Source of the DNA: Neopestalotiopsis rosae
Lineage: Eukaryota; Ascomycota; Sordariomycetes; Amphisphaeriales; Sporocadaceae
Length of the DNA: 64,000 nt
Assembly (NCBI GenBank): GCA_023078685.1
Contig: JALGAS010000001.1
Coordinates: 1,054,001-1,118,000 of the forward strand
Direction: 5' to 3'
This document shows positions 20,212-32,512 of this stretch, one piece after another. Every line of letters begins with the position of its first letter. The first letter of the stretch is position 1. Below the pieces are notes generated by a model, which did no database searches, was not told the origin of the DNA, and saw only the letters and a list, made by a program, of their open reading frames with translations. The translations under genes and the position numbers were made by a program.

Positions 20212-22089
20212 TCAAGCATGCTCGACCTGCTCAGCCGGTCCATACTCCTTCTCCTTCTCATTGACAGCGGCATCTTGGCGATCCGCATCTTCATTACCGT
20301 GCAGACCGATCCTGTACCAGGGCAGGTCAAACAGTCTGTTCATGCTCTCCAGCGATCTACCCGATGTCTCGGGGACAGAGAACCACACCCAGATTCCACC
20401 GACGATGGTGACCGCGGCGAAGAACCAGAAGGTGCCCTTGGGGCTGATACCACCATCAGCAGTGGGAAGTAGCATGTTGGGTACCTGCAGGAAAATTCAG
20501 TTAGCTTTCTCTCGCAATACAAGGTCCAAGTACGGTCATGCTTGAGGAAGCAGGGACCAAGGGAAACTTACAGCACGCGAGTTTCCATACTGGTTGACAA
20601 AGTGCAGCATCATGGTGAACGAGGTGCAGACGGCTCGGATGCGCAGAGGGAACAGTTCAGCCGTGAGAAGATATTGCATCTAGTAAGTCAAGAAATGTCA
20701 GCGTCTTCTTCCCTTTCAATCAGGCCAATCAAAGCAATGGAGACTTACACTATTCCAGCCAAGAGCCCAACCCATGCCCGAAATGTAAATCATGGCAACA
20801 GCACCACGACTTGCACCTCTTTCAGCGGCCGGCAGCACGTAATCATCGACAACACCGAGCTCGGGTACGGCAGTCAGGAAGCCGGCAATGTAGACCATGG
20901 AGATGGCTTGGAAAGTAATACCGATCAGGAGCGCACGCTTTCTGCCAATGACATCAACGAGGAAGAGGGCGCAGATGATGGCAGCAACAAGCTTGACGAT
21001 ACCGAACACGGCCGTGACCAGCAATGATTCGTTCTGTCCCGTGATGCCGAGAAGCTTGAACAAGTCCGGTGCATACAGGGTGATGGAGCCGGCGCCGGAC
21101 CATTGACTGAGGAACTGGACCATGGAACTGAGGTAAAGGCGATACAGGGTGCTGGGGGTGAAGACCTCCTTGAGAATGCCGAACCAACCGGCGCCCTTGG
21201 TGGCCTCCATCTCGTCCTCGTGGGCACTGACAATGCCATTGATTTCGCTGACCACGTAGGGGTCCTCCTTGGGGAGGTGGCGCAGCCTGGACATGACCTC
21301 GAGAGCCTGATCAAGCTTGCCACGCTTGACGAGGTAGCGAGGCGACTCATACTGGAAGAGGGTAAGAATCAGGATCAAGCCTGCAAAGATGATGTGCAGG
21401 GACGTTGGTGCCATCCATCGGACGTGGCTGACGTCGCCCAGGTTGATCTGAGCACCGTAGTTGGCAAAGTAGGCCAGCACGATACCGAGATAGACGAAAC
21501 CCGTGAAGATACAGGTGCAAAGTCCACGAACGGAGGCTGGAGCAATTTCGGCAATGTAGACTGGGCCTACAACAGGGGTCTGACCGACACCCAGGCCAGC
21601 AATGAAGCGGCCGGCATACACGGCGCCGAGGCTTCCATTGTTACCGAGAAAGATTGCGATTCCGACGATCCAGACGAGACAGAGCTCTCTGGTGGCCCAG
21701 ATACGTCCGATGCGATCACAGATCAAGAAAGCGCTAATCACGGACAGTGTAAGCAATGTGTGACGGGAAGTGCTTGGCTTTGGGCGAAGACAGGGGTGGG
21801 AAGAGGCTTACAAGAGGGCACCTGCGACCGAACCAATCTGGACCATGGCAGAGACATTGGCCTTGATGTTGGTCCGCTCCGTCTCGGAATAGGAAGAATA
21901 GTTGATGGAGTTCTGGAAATCTTTCGAGTTGAAAGCACCCGAGATCAGACCCTCATCGACACCACGAGCGGCACCCAGCAGGGCAAAGGAGATAACGGCG
22001 AACCATAGGCGCCAGTTGAAGACGCCCTTTGGCTCATTCAAATCCTTCAATTTGAAGATGTTGACTGGTTTCTTGACTCCTCCAGCCAT
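20212..22089 (-). CDS. MFS sugar porter (hexose/quinate-type transporter)
   Basis: Minus-strand exons 22089-21812, 21733-20749, 20679-20572, 20484-20212: 547 residues, the usual length. Sugar-porter signatures: RGVDEGLISGAFNSKDF in TM1, ICDRIGRIWATRE (GRR/K-type loop 2-3), GRFIAGLGVGQTPVVGPVYIAEIAP (TM4 to loop 4-5), YESPRYLVKRGK (PESPR-type central loop), QFLSQWSGAGSITLYAPDLFKLLG (TM7), DVIGRKRALLIG and VPETSGRSLESMNRLFD after TM12. Twelve membrane segments are expected at the plasma membrane, importing a sugar or related polyol or acid by proton symport. The substrate cannot be read from sequence. The C-tail is charged and cytosolic (KEKEYGPAEQVEHA). Upstream 3 kb is gene-free, leaving room for an extended regulatory region. 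Confidence 0.93.
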
Positions 22090-25000
22090 TTTTGCGTCCG
22101 TCTCACGTATATAATCTCACAATGAAGGTTATACAGAAATGGACCGGGAATGGGAACTGCGCAACAGGTCTACGAGAGAGAGGCTAGATCGACATCTACA
22201 AGAATGGAGGGGGAGCGGGATGGCCTTTTTATCATTTTCTACTGAGTACTCGATAGGACTTACGGAAGGGCCAGCCTGAACTTCGGCAGTCTGTCTCCCG
22301 AGAGAGAGAGAAACAGATGTAAAGTCATTATCGTCTAACGGTTAGCTGGGCTAGATCGACGGCCGGCAACGCACGACGAATGAGGAGGGAAACCGAGTTG
22401 GGATTGGGCGATCGACTCATTCACCATTTGCCAGGTAGCCCCCTGCTACCCTCTCGAATGTTCGTGATCACATTGTCGCCCACTTTCACCACATCCCGTC
22501 CCCCAGATACATACTATGTACTATGCACTATAGATGGGCGGTCCCAAGGTCAGACATTCATAAGCCGCCCCGCAAAACGGGATCCATAATTACATTTACC
22601 TACTAGGACTCACTCAACCGACCCGACCGACCTACCTATTGCTTTCCAGCAGATACGCGCGTGCATATGTAATGCATGGCATGGCTGACAAGCTGATATG
22701 TAGTACAGCAGGTGGATTTTAGTGGATTAGTGGATTAATGGGCAACAAACATGGGGCCTGGGCTCACTTGTTCCCAGCAAGCAGTTGGCAGTTGGGAACT
22801 TGGCAGCAGCAATAAGGGATCGCAAACCCACTGAATTGCACCAAAACCAGCAAATCCCCACGGGCTCGTGTCGCGGCCAAGAAGGCCAAGTGGCGGGGTC
22901 CCCGCATTCCATCAAGCTTCGGCGTTCTCTTGTTTCTCTTGGTCCCAGTTGGTTCCAGTGGTTCCAGTGGTCCCAGTGGTCCCAACAATCATCGTACCAT
23001 TGATTAGTTTGCCAAGCAGCACCAAGCGAGCACCAGCGGCCATTGAGAGCGCGTAGACGTGCCAAAAAGGGGGGGAAACTGACGAAGCGCCAAGGAGCGA
23101 TGGAGTTGGGTGTTTGGCCAAGACTTTTGGTTTTTTCTTCTCTGTTCCCAGGAGGATGGGATGGGATGGAGAGTGAGTGGGTATTAGTAGTTTTTTAGCA
23201 GTTGGTAATATGATAGTCAGGTTCCAGTCTATGTATGTGTGCGCACGTACGAAGGTACTACAGTAGGTAGGGTGCACCGCATACACTTTCCCCTCAAAAA
23301 AGCTCCAGTGCCCAGAAGGCTTGGTGAGCTTGTGCACTGGGTCCTTTTTGCCCCGGAGTGAACCGACCGGTGCAACGTTGTCGTTTGTCCGTCTGGGTCT
23401 CGAGCGTTGGAACATATTCCATCTTTGGCAGCCGGAATCCGCAGACCCGGGAGCCGCATAGAATTGTTTGCGGAAGTCATTGATAGCATGTGCTCCGCCG
23501 CGGAGAGCCTCAAATCTCGAGGGTGTGTAGCTGGTAGACACCGACCGGAGCCCACCACCCAGAAGACACACAAGCCCATTTGTGTTGAGAAATCCATGTC
23601 CGTCCAGTACATAACAAGATAGGTAAGCAGCGGCGATCGGTGGACGGCAGTGTGGGCGGACTGGCGGGCGACATCCGCGCGGGATGGATCCCCAAAACGA
23701 ATTGCTTTGAGATTCCAGCGGCGTCGTTGGACGGAAGCAGCAGGCATCATTTCGTTCTTTGCTAACCGCCAGACTGTTTTCGGCTTGTCGTCCGGGGTAA
23801 GCGTCTTGGCGGCTCTCACGCGAGTATTTCCCCGTCCTTTTTCTCTGGATGAGAAAATGGTTCCAACTGCATCTACATTAGCAAACGCCATTGACGCTTC
23901 CTTTTTGCAAGCCAACGACCACCCCCACAAGCCCGAGCCTGAGCCCTGAGCCTTTTCTTCTCACTGTGATACGATTGATCTGCCGGCCGCCCCTCGCTTC
24001 CACCAGACCCAGACCAGACAAGCCAGTCAGACAGGCTAGAATCATGCTAACGTTGAACAGGAAGTCCGCCATCGGGGATCGCCTCTTACCTAATATTTGC
24101 CTGCCCGCAACCAGAAAGCCACGAGAGCCATTAGACTATGGAATTATGGTTCAACCGGCCTTCCTCCGACGTCCGAATGCAGATCATCCAGTTCCTGGCC
24201 TGGCGGGCAAGGGCTCGCATCGAGTCTTGGAACTCTTGGGTTCTGATGAATCCTTGAACCCTCACTTTCCCGAGAAACCCCTTGGACGGTCACAGGATGG
24301 AATTGCACACGGTTGTTTCGTGTCCATATTGGACACTCAACAAACAGCCAGCCCAAGTTTGGACCCAGGCTGATTCGAGCAAAAGAACTATCGAAATAAC
24401 TTCGTGTCCTGTACATGTCAAAAGAATTTGGTCGTGAATACTAACCCCCACGTTTTAGTTTTAAATAGTACACAGTAAAGAGTAGACTACTTTAGAGCGT
24501 TTGGAAGAGAGAACGAAGCATTCCCCTTCCCCCCTTTGGATGATTCAGCAAACTCTAATCACTAGTCTGCTTCGTGATAAGGCTCCCGAGAAGCCTCCCC
24601 TGGGTGGCTTACATAGTAGATCTTGGACTTGACAAGGAGTTCTGCTAAAGGAGGGGTTTTCTTTTTCAGCTGCCACAAGCGAAAGTCTTTCTGGGCTGAG
24701 GGCTTTCAGCGCATGACCGCCCACCATTGACCGCGAAACGCGGCTAGAGACTGGGTAGGACATGATTGTGTGCTTTTCTCCTCATCTTGGCATCTAGGGG
24801 ATCAGTTTTCAGGGAGTATCGAGGTTGTACGTGACTACTGGCGATAGATAATGGTGGTTCTTTGAAGTCCACGAAAAGACCAGGCGGCACAAAAGCGAGT
24901 GAAATATTCTCTTGTACTGCTGACGACCTCTTTGGATCAGAGCATTACGTTCAAGAGACCGCAGCTCCATTATCACTGTCACTTGACCATGTACGATGTA

Positions 25001-25256
25001 TTCTGCACGTTGCGGGTAGGTGTGGAATTGACACCCGGTAGTACATGTAGAGAATGAGAATACAACTCCGCTGCGGCTATCGGGACCTAAAGATTTGACA
25101 TTTTGCACCAGAATCTATGAATTAATTAGTAATTATGTTTCCAGATATTGAACACTACTCATCGAATCACAGTAAATCCAAGAGAGGCTTGTGGGATCAT
25201 AAGGAAATCGTTATTCATGTACGTGATGTTCTATATACAATTACACTATCTATATA
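22090..25256. other. Gene-poor stretch, 3.2 kb
   Basis: It holds the promoter side of the sugar porter and the 3' side of pmc1. Two overlapping minus-strand open frames of about 220-230 codons occur at 22912-23930, but they lack recognisable domains and overlap each other in different frames. I see no good splice signals linking them and do not call a gene. They may be part of a long leader or a non-coding transcript. Confidence 0.5.
22941..22984. repeat. 9-bp tandem repeat, GGTYCCAGT
   Basis: About four and a half copies of a GGTTCCAGT/GGTCCCAGT unit lie in the gene-poor stretch upstream of the sugar porter. Confidence 0.8.
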
Positions 25257-28200
25257 CTACACTGCCTCGGAAACGACAACAGCTGGGGTATCATTATTGT
25301 TGACCTCCTCCTCTCTATCCTCACTTTCTTCTTGTGTCTTCTTATTCTTCTTGAACACCCTAGCCAAGCCCGAGAAGAAAGCGCCGAGAGCGCGGTACGC
25401 GACCACGACGGGGCGGCCGACGGTGGAGGCGATGCGGGCGAACCACGGGTCGGGGAACAGGCGGATGAGGACGGCCCAGGGCAGCGACAGCGAGGCCAGG
25501 ACGAGGCAGATGGCCCACTGGACGCCGTTGAGGGGCTTGATGGAGAAGACGTCGCCGCCGACGAAGACGATGGCGACCTGGGCGCCGACCATGATGCAGT
25601 TGATGACGATGAAGAACTGGTTGCGGTGGATGCCCTCAAAGATGTTGAACTTGTTGTCCAGGCGGCGGTTGTTGAACTGGTTGAAGATCTGCATCCACAC
25701 AAAGGTGTTGAAGACGATGGTGTCGAGCTCCTTCATCTGCGTCTCGTTGTTCACGTCGTAGCTGAGGATCAGGTGGCCGGCAAAGTACAGCACGAGCGTG
25801 ACGATGAGCTGGAAGATGGACTGTCCGATGATCATCTTCCACATGTTGGTGGTGATCAGGGGCGCCTTCTTGGGCTGCGGGGGCCGGTCGAGAATCTTTT
25901 CCGTGGGCGGATCGGTGGCCAGGGCGAGCGCGGCAAAAGTGTCCATGATAAGGTTGACCCAGAGGAGCTGAATGGCGGTCAAGACACTGGTAAAGTCGGA
26001 GCTTGACACGCCGCTGATAAAGGCGAGGAGGACGGCGGTGATGTTGACCGTGATCTGGAACTGCAAGAACTTCTGGACAGCATCGTTGACGGCGCGGCCC
26101 CACTTGAGAGCGACGATGATGGAAGCAAAGTTGTCATCCATCAAGACAATCGCAGAAGCCTCCTTGGCGACCTCGGTACCGGCAATTCCCATGGAGAAAC
26201 CAACGTCTGCCGCCTTTAATGCTGGAGCATCATTGGTACCATCGCCAGTTACTGCCACCGTTTCGCCCAGAGCCTTGAGACGGGTCACGAGAATGCGCTT
26301 GTCCTCGGGAGAAGAGCGCGCCAACACCTGAAGCTTGGGCAGGGTCTCGTTCATGGCTTCCTCGCTCAGATTCCTGAATACGGGTCCCTCCATGACGATA
26401 CCCTCGCCGACGAGGATGCCGCATTCCTTGGCAATGGCTTGAGCAGTCAGGCTGTTGTCACCAGTGACCATGCGCACGACGATGCCAGCTGTTTGAGCCT
26501 TCTTGACGGCCTCGGGAACACCGGGTCGGACAGGGTCCTGGATACCGACGAGACCAAAGAAGACGAGGTCCTTGAGAACAGAGGCCAGCGTCACATGGTC
26601 GTCCTCGAATTCAACTCCAGCCGGAGGCCACTGAGCGAAGTCGCGGTAGACGAGGCCGATGGTGCGGAGGGAATTCTTGGCGTAGGAATCAATGGTGGTT
26701 TGCAGTGCCTCTCGGTCGGACTGGCTCAGGTTCTCCTCTTCAAGAGTGTCGACGTTGGCTTTGCAGGAACAGTAGCCGAGAAGAATTTCCGAGGCACCCT
26801 TGAGCAGCAGACGGTAGGCACCCGATCGGAGTCGGATGACGGCACCCATGCACTTCTTGGTCGAATCAAACGGCATCATCTGCACAACCTCTTCATTGGC
26901 GCGAATCTCGGACAGCGACTGCATGCCGAGGTGGTCCTTGGCCAGCTGCAAAAGGGCCGTCTCCGTCTTTGAGCCGATAAAGCCAGTCTCTCCGCCGTCT
27001 TCGCCTTCGAATGCCGTTGAGTTGATGGCTACGGACTGGACAATCAGATCCTTGGCAGCAGTCGACAAGCTCGAGGCCCACTGAGAGGCGCCCTTCTCAT
27101 CACCATCAGGGTTGTCACCCTTGGCGAAGCGGGAAGTGCCAAATGTGCCGGCGACCACAGTCATCTTGTTGGTGGTCAAGGTACCAGTCTTGTCGGAACA
27201 GATGGTGGTGGCATTACCCATGGTCTCGCATGCTCTCAGAATACGGACCAAGTTGTTCTCCTTGACCAGGCGCGTAGTGGCGAATGCCAGGGCAAGTGTG
27301 ACAGCTAGAGGCAGACCCTCGGGTACAGCGACGACCTGGAAATCATGTTAGCTGGATCTGATAATTGTTCATATCTCGAGGGATGTCGACTTACAATGAT
27401 GGTGACGGTGACAATTAGAATGTCCAGGAACGTAAAGGCCTTCTCCGTTGGCGCTCGGGTGTCCCATTGCAGACTGACCAGGAAGCGGATGAACAAAACG
27501 GTGAAGAGGAGTCCAGCGGCGGTACTACCAAGCTTTGCGATCGCCATTGCGAGACCTTCCAGCTTCTTCTGCAGAGGTGTCGACTCCATCTCAGTGCGAA
27601 CAGACATCATGATCTTTCCAAAACTCGAGTGAACGCCGACAGAGGTGCAGACAAAGGTACCCATACCCTCAAGAACCTTGGCTCCAGAGATGATGAACGG
27701 GTCCAGCTCCTTTTGCATATTGCCAGAGTCGAGGGCCTTCATGACTTGGTCGCCCGGCGTCTTCTTGATCGCGTCCGACTCTCCGGTTGCCGAGGATTCG
27801 TCACATTTGAGATCGTGTCCTTCAATAAAGATGCCATCGACCGGGACCAAGTCGCCAGGCTCCAGGTGGATAACATCTCCGACAAGGACCTCATAGATGT
27901 TGATCATGAACGACTTGCCGGAGCGAATAACCTTGATCTCACGATCATCCTTCTTGGCGTTGAGCTTGACAAAGGCGCGCTCCTTTTGCCAGTCGTTGAG
28001 CGATCCGACGGCGACCACAATGACAATAGCGGCAATGATACCGACTCCCTCGATCCAGTCGACAGACGGGGGAGAGCCCTCTGGATGGACCACGCCGAGA
28101 GTTTCGTATAGACCCAGTGCCAGAGATACAACGGCGGCTATTGTCAGTAAGATAAGAACTTTATCGTTATAAGCATTCCACATTAACCTCCACAGAGGAG

Positions 28201-28777
28201 TCGCCTTCTTTGCGGGCAACACATTCTTGCCGTATACTCGGATGCGGTCATCAAATGCCTTGCTGTCCTTGTGTGGAGTCTGGCCCTTCTCTGTGTGGTT
28301 GATCGTGCCAGAGACGGCCTCGTCAAATGTGACCCTGGCAGGTACGCCAGTCTCGTCGACACTGAGACCCGACTCAAGATTGGTCTGCAGTCCTCGTTCG
28401 ATACCGCGGAGTCCACCCAGTGCCCGGTATGCAGGCAGGGACTTGGGACCCAGCAGCTTGTTCAGCTGACCTGGACTATAGGCGAATGGGTTGTTGTCGA
28501 CGTAAAAGTCATTCTCTGTTCCGGGATCCGGCCGTAATGCCGTCTCCGCGTCGACGGCTGTGGTAGCAAAACTCGAGGCACGACTCCTATTGCTGGGAGT
28601 GAGGAAGGGATCCGACTTTGCTGACTTTGACGGTGTGAGGAAGGGGTTGGATATAGTCGACTCGCCCGAGGGTGTAATAGCATCGGACCCTACAACAGTG
28701 CTACACGAACTATGGTTTCGAACATGAGTGTTTACTGTAAGTGTAGGCGGTGGGGGCGCCAAGCTGTCCCCGGCCAT
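25257..28777 (-). CDS. pmc1: Vacuolar-type Ca2+-transporting ATPase (P2B, Pmc1)
   Basis: Minus-strand exons 28777-27395 and 27335-25257, 1153 residues, in the range of fungal Pmc1 (about 1100-1400). Order: disordered Ser/Pro N-terminus with a duplicated NPFLTPSKS/DPFLTPSNR motif (residues about 43-65), NNPFAYSPGQLNKLLGPKSL, WNAYNDKVLILLTIAAVVSLALG (M1), actuator DESSATGESD, VAVPEGLPLAVTLALAFAT (M4 Ca2+ site, split by the intron just after TIIV), Asp509 in CSDKTGTLTTNKM, GDGTNDAPALK, and QLLWVNLIMDTFAALALATDPP (M6). It pumps Ca2+ into the vacuole with ATP. PMC1 in yeast is induced through calcineurin-Crz1; I did not identify such a site here. Start: first ATG of the conserved leader. The tail is Glu/Asp-rich. 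Confidence 0.96.
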
Positions 28778-31681
28778 ATTGGCGAATGAGATGCTGCGAA
28801 GCAGGGGATATAATAGTATACGATTTCCAAAAAGAGCTGCGACAGTAGTATAGAGCGCAGGTAAACGTGTGAATCTCTCTATGATAATCGGTAAAGACGG
28901 CAGCAATGATACAGAAATATGTGTGCCGAATTCCCGACTGGAGGACGATCAAGTGTCCATATAATCTATCAACTTACGCGGAGGCCCCAAAAGTCCCCAA
29001 AGCAATTCACAGGAAAGGGGCAGTGCAATGCAGGAGAAAGCCTGACAACCTTGATTGGGGGGGGCGACAAGAGATGCTGACCTAGCTGAGAGCCTACTCA
29101 GACGAGACTTGCGTTGTGCATATGGAGAATACCAAGACACTTCGGGAGTACGCAATATGGCAGGAGGAGCAGCAGCGAAGCGCCCGCCCAGGCGCTTCCT
29201 AGGGATAATGATCCATTCCAAGTGGAATATGACCTTGGTTGCTTGGGCAGTGCAAAAAGCCCAGACTGGCTAGTGAACATGATGATGTTGGCCCAGGAAG
29301 GTGGGAAACCTTCGTTTTCGGGTATTGACTCGATCTCAAGGTAATAGATTGGTCATGAACAAACACTGTGGTCAACAAAGGTAGAACTTTGGAAGCGGCA
29401 GTTGGCCGCTAAGTCGAAGTATGTAACAGCAGAGGGCAAAATTTTGCGGCCGTTGCCTTGGCTCAAAAGCGTCTGGAAGCAGGGTGACCAGTCTCTTGCG
29501 ATGAAAGCAGCTCAGGATGCAACAAGTGTTTTGCACAGCCTCAATGGGTTTGTGCTACCAAGATCTTGGCGAGGAAAAACTACATATTGCCAAGCGTGCC
29601 CAAAGACGGCCGAAGCTTCGAAAAACGGCGGGGTTCGCTCGTCTCTTCTATCTCGACCATTGCGTATGACAAGGAGCTGCTGATTCGCCTGGCTTGGCAT
29701 CTTGTGAAATCCCTCAGCGGTGAATTGTGACTTTCACAACTTGTCATTTGGTCGTGAGAAATCACTTGGATGGAGAAGCAAAGGATTTACCCAGCGTACC
29801 CATCGGCCCAGATTTCATATCTCCTCTTACGCCCGACCCGTAAGTCCAGAGTTACAATGCTGACATGCGGCCCCATCGGGATGGAATGCCACCAAAAAGG
29901 CCAGATACGGTTCCCCTTTGAGGAGATCAAGGTTAGGGTGTCCTGATCTTGGGTTCGAGAATTTCGGTCGGCTATGCCAGGTCATACGTTTTGGACACTG
30001 AGAAACGAAGGCGAATGACTAGCAATGCCCCATATGGGAGGGCGCCAACTGGGGCGAGAGCCAATGACGCCACTTGTGCTTTATGCGGGATAGGCTGAAA
30101 GCCAACAGATAAGGTTATTTGCGTTGGCACTTTGACGCCGGATTCGTACCAAAAGGTTTTGACACAAATCATCAAAAACGTTATGGTTCTACTGGCGTCA
30201 GAGGAAGCTGAACATCTTGGATCCGTGTTTCGACTCCCGTGGCAAATTGAATGCCAACAAAACAAAAAGCTTGGCTAACACGGAAACTCAATAGTGTTAG
30301 CAAACACCAAGACCAACAATTTCTATACACGAGCCCCAGCCAGAGTGGATCCCCAGACCTTCCTATATACTTTGTAAGTGGCCCTGAAAGTATGCAAAGC
30401 CCCGAATGAACGAGGCAACAATCATAATTTTGCAACGAATTCAGGCGAAACTACTCGACAAACTCATCTTCTCGTCGAATTCCCGTGGAACTTTTAATTG
30501 GTTTGTGCTAGCCTCTCAGGAGCGCCTAATGCCGTATAAGGAAGTTGATCTTGTCTTGACTAACCGAGATCTGCCTTCCCTGCCTCCTTGCCTCTTCGAG
30601 GCCTACCACGCGGGGCCAAGTGAGGCTGTGTAGGTGATATTGATGTCTCGACTTGCATTGGCTCCCGAAGCTCCTCAGTCGAGAGCTGATGGGTCGCCTC
30701 TAGAATCGCCCGGCCAGTTACTGCCCAGAGCGCCGAGATATAAGTGCTTCTGTGTGCTTGTCTCGGTGTCAAGGTTTTTTTGAAGAGTTCTCTTTCGACT
30801 TTGCATCAGCGATGAACATATTTTCCGGATCTGGAAAGAGTATCAAATCTGGAAACTCAATCCGACTGCGCCTTTGGCAGGCTGTCACTTACTGAGAAGC
30901 ACCCGAGAAGCGATCTGGATCAAGGCCGCCGGTATATCACTGTCAGAAGTATATTTCTTGGAACTCTTGGTTCGCCGATCGCCTCAAGTTTCTAGGCAGT
31001 CTTGTTCATCTCCCTACGGTGATGCGCCGTGCTGATCAGGGCTGTGAACACAATGTGGCGGTCCAAATCACGGCAAAGGCAAACAAAATGCAAAGTGATA
31101 TCGCAATTCGTCTCGTTATCGGATTCGGACTAGAACACGGCGACTTTGTTCGCAGCTTCGTCGTGTTCGCTCAGCCTCGTACGGATTCAACGCCCCTTCA
31201 AACCTCGGGAATGTGTTCTCCATGTCTTAGAAGTAGCCAAGTGCAAACAAGCCACAACACTAATCAGCATTATGAGCTTGGCAGGGAAATGGTTCTCTGT
31301 CTATTCACAATTTTGCGGACAGCGATGATATTTGCGAATATAGAGCTAGTTTTCCATCATGCGATAGCCTGTCTCTCCAAGCTTCGGATGAGAGCAAATC
31401 CGTATACTGCGCCACAAATGCCAACCTCGGTAAGTAACTACCAGATGCTCATCCCGTCATTTCTTTCTCTATTGTCAAAAAGCTCGGCATTTTAAGATAT
31501 CCGGATTCCGCGTTGCCAATGTTCAGCAACGAGCAAGAAAGTTGGTTTCGTATAATGCTTGGCTCAAGTGTTTGGCGTCACCACAACGGCTGCGGTCATG
31601 GAATAGTCGAAAAGATCTACTCGTGAGTACTGTTATTGCGCTGCCTTCAAGATCTTTCTCCAAGATCACAAAGATCACACA
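28778..31681. other. Gene-poor stretch, 2.9 kb
   Basis: Upstream of pmc1 and, at the far end, 3' of the FSH1-type hydrolase. Many short frames, none recognisable. No transposon ends, tRNA or long repeat seen. It may contain decayed DNA. Confidence 0.5.
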
Positions 31682-32512
31682 TCAAGCAATGCGCGTTTCT
31701 TGCCCCGGCCAAGACCCTCTTTGCACCGCCCATAGCAGCAACTGCGCCAGGCCCTCTGACACCTCCTTGCTCCTAGGAAGCTCGTGCCCTCCGCCGTGAT
31801 CATAGACCTTGCGAATGTACGGATCACACAGCCCAGCCAACTGTACCGAGGCCGGTAATCGAGGATCCTTTCTCCCGTAGACGTGTACAGATGGAATTCG
31901 AATCTTCAGCTCCAGCGGTATCGTGTTCAGGTTGAGCCCAAAGCAGTCGTCCGAGTTGAACTGCGCCCGCCGCACCACGCTCGCGTAGTCGGTCAGCTGC
32001 CACCGGTCGCGCGTCACCTCTGCCGTCGTCTTCTCCAGCAGCTGCCGCTTGGTGGCGAGGTCCAGCTCCTCGACCTCCCTGGAGACCGGCACCCCGAGGT
32101 CCTTGAGGACCGTGATGGGCACGCCGCCGCACGCGAACATGGCGAACTTGAAGGGCGCCGGCGCCTCGGGCTCGTACCACTGCTGGTAGAGCATGTAGCT
32201 CGAGACGAGCGCGCCGCCCTGGCTGAACGTGAGCACGCCGTCGTAGGGGCCGCGTACTTGGATGAGCTGGCTGAGCCATTCGTGCGCCTGACGTATGGCC
32301 CCGATCTCGGTGCCCTCGTAGAACGCATAGTGTGGCGGGTCGTAGAAGAGCGGTGTGTCTGGGGCCGGGGCCGACGGGGCAGGTCCATCGACGTAGTCGA
32401 ATTCGAATGCTGTGTCTGGGCTGAGTTCCTCCAATTTTCTTCGCATCGATGCAGTTTGCGATTGGAATATTCTCCCGCTAGTGCCTTTGCCGTGTAAGCA
32501 GAGGATCTTCAT
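31682..32512 (-). CDS. FSH1-family serine hydrolase
   Basis: Single exon, 276 residues. The ATG at 32512 gives MKILCLHGKGTSGRIF, the typical FSH1/LovG-type start (nascent oxyanion region LHGxGTSG). The alpha/beta-hydrolase triad is visible: Ser97 in LTFSQGGALVS, Asp216 in VYGRKDPRLP, and His243 in DHGGGHELPRSKE. Family members include yeast Fsh1-3, DHFR-fused hydrolases and thioesterases that release polyketides (LovG). No polyketide synthase is nearby, so a general cytosolic esterase role is the more cautious reading. Codons upstream of the ATG are also open for 30 residues but lack family resemblance. The coding region is clearly more GC-rich than its flanks. Confidence 0.93.
   Translation of the reverse strand: MKILCLHGKGTSGRIFQSQTASMRRKLEELSPDTAFEFDYVDGPAPSAPAPDTPLFYDPPHYAFYEGTEIGAIRQAHEWLSQLIQVRGPYDGVLTFSQGGALVSSYMLYQQWYEPEAPAPFKFAMFACGGVPITVLKDLGVPVSREVEELDLATKRQLLEKTTAEVTRDRWQLTDYASVVRRAQFNSDDCFGLNLNTIPLELKIRIPSVHVYGRKDPRLPASVQLAGLCDPYIRKVYDHGGGHELPRSKEVSEGLAQLLLWAVQRGSWPGQETRIA

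Noticed and set aside
22912..23930. Two overlapping minus-strand open frames of about 220-230 codons
   Set aside because: No recognisable motif, different frames over the same DNA, low-complexity TGTTGTTG content from the GGTYCCAGT repeat, and no convincing splice signals joining them.
31019..31495. 158-codon plus-strand open frame upstream of the FSH1-type hydrolase 3' end
   Set aside because: No recognisable domain, no support from splice or promoter signals, and low-complexity Ser/Leu content.
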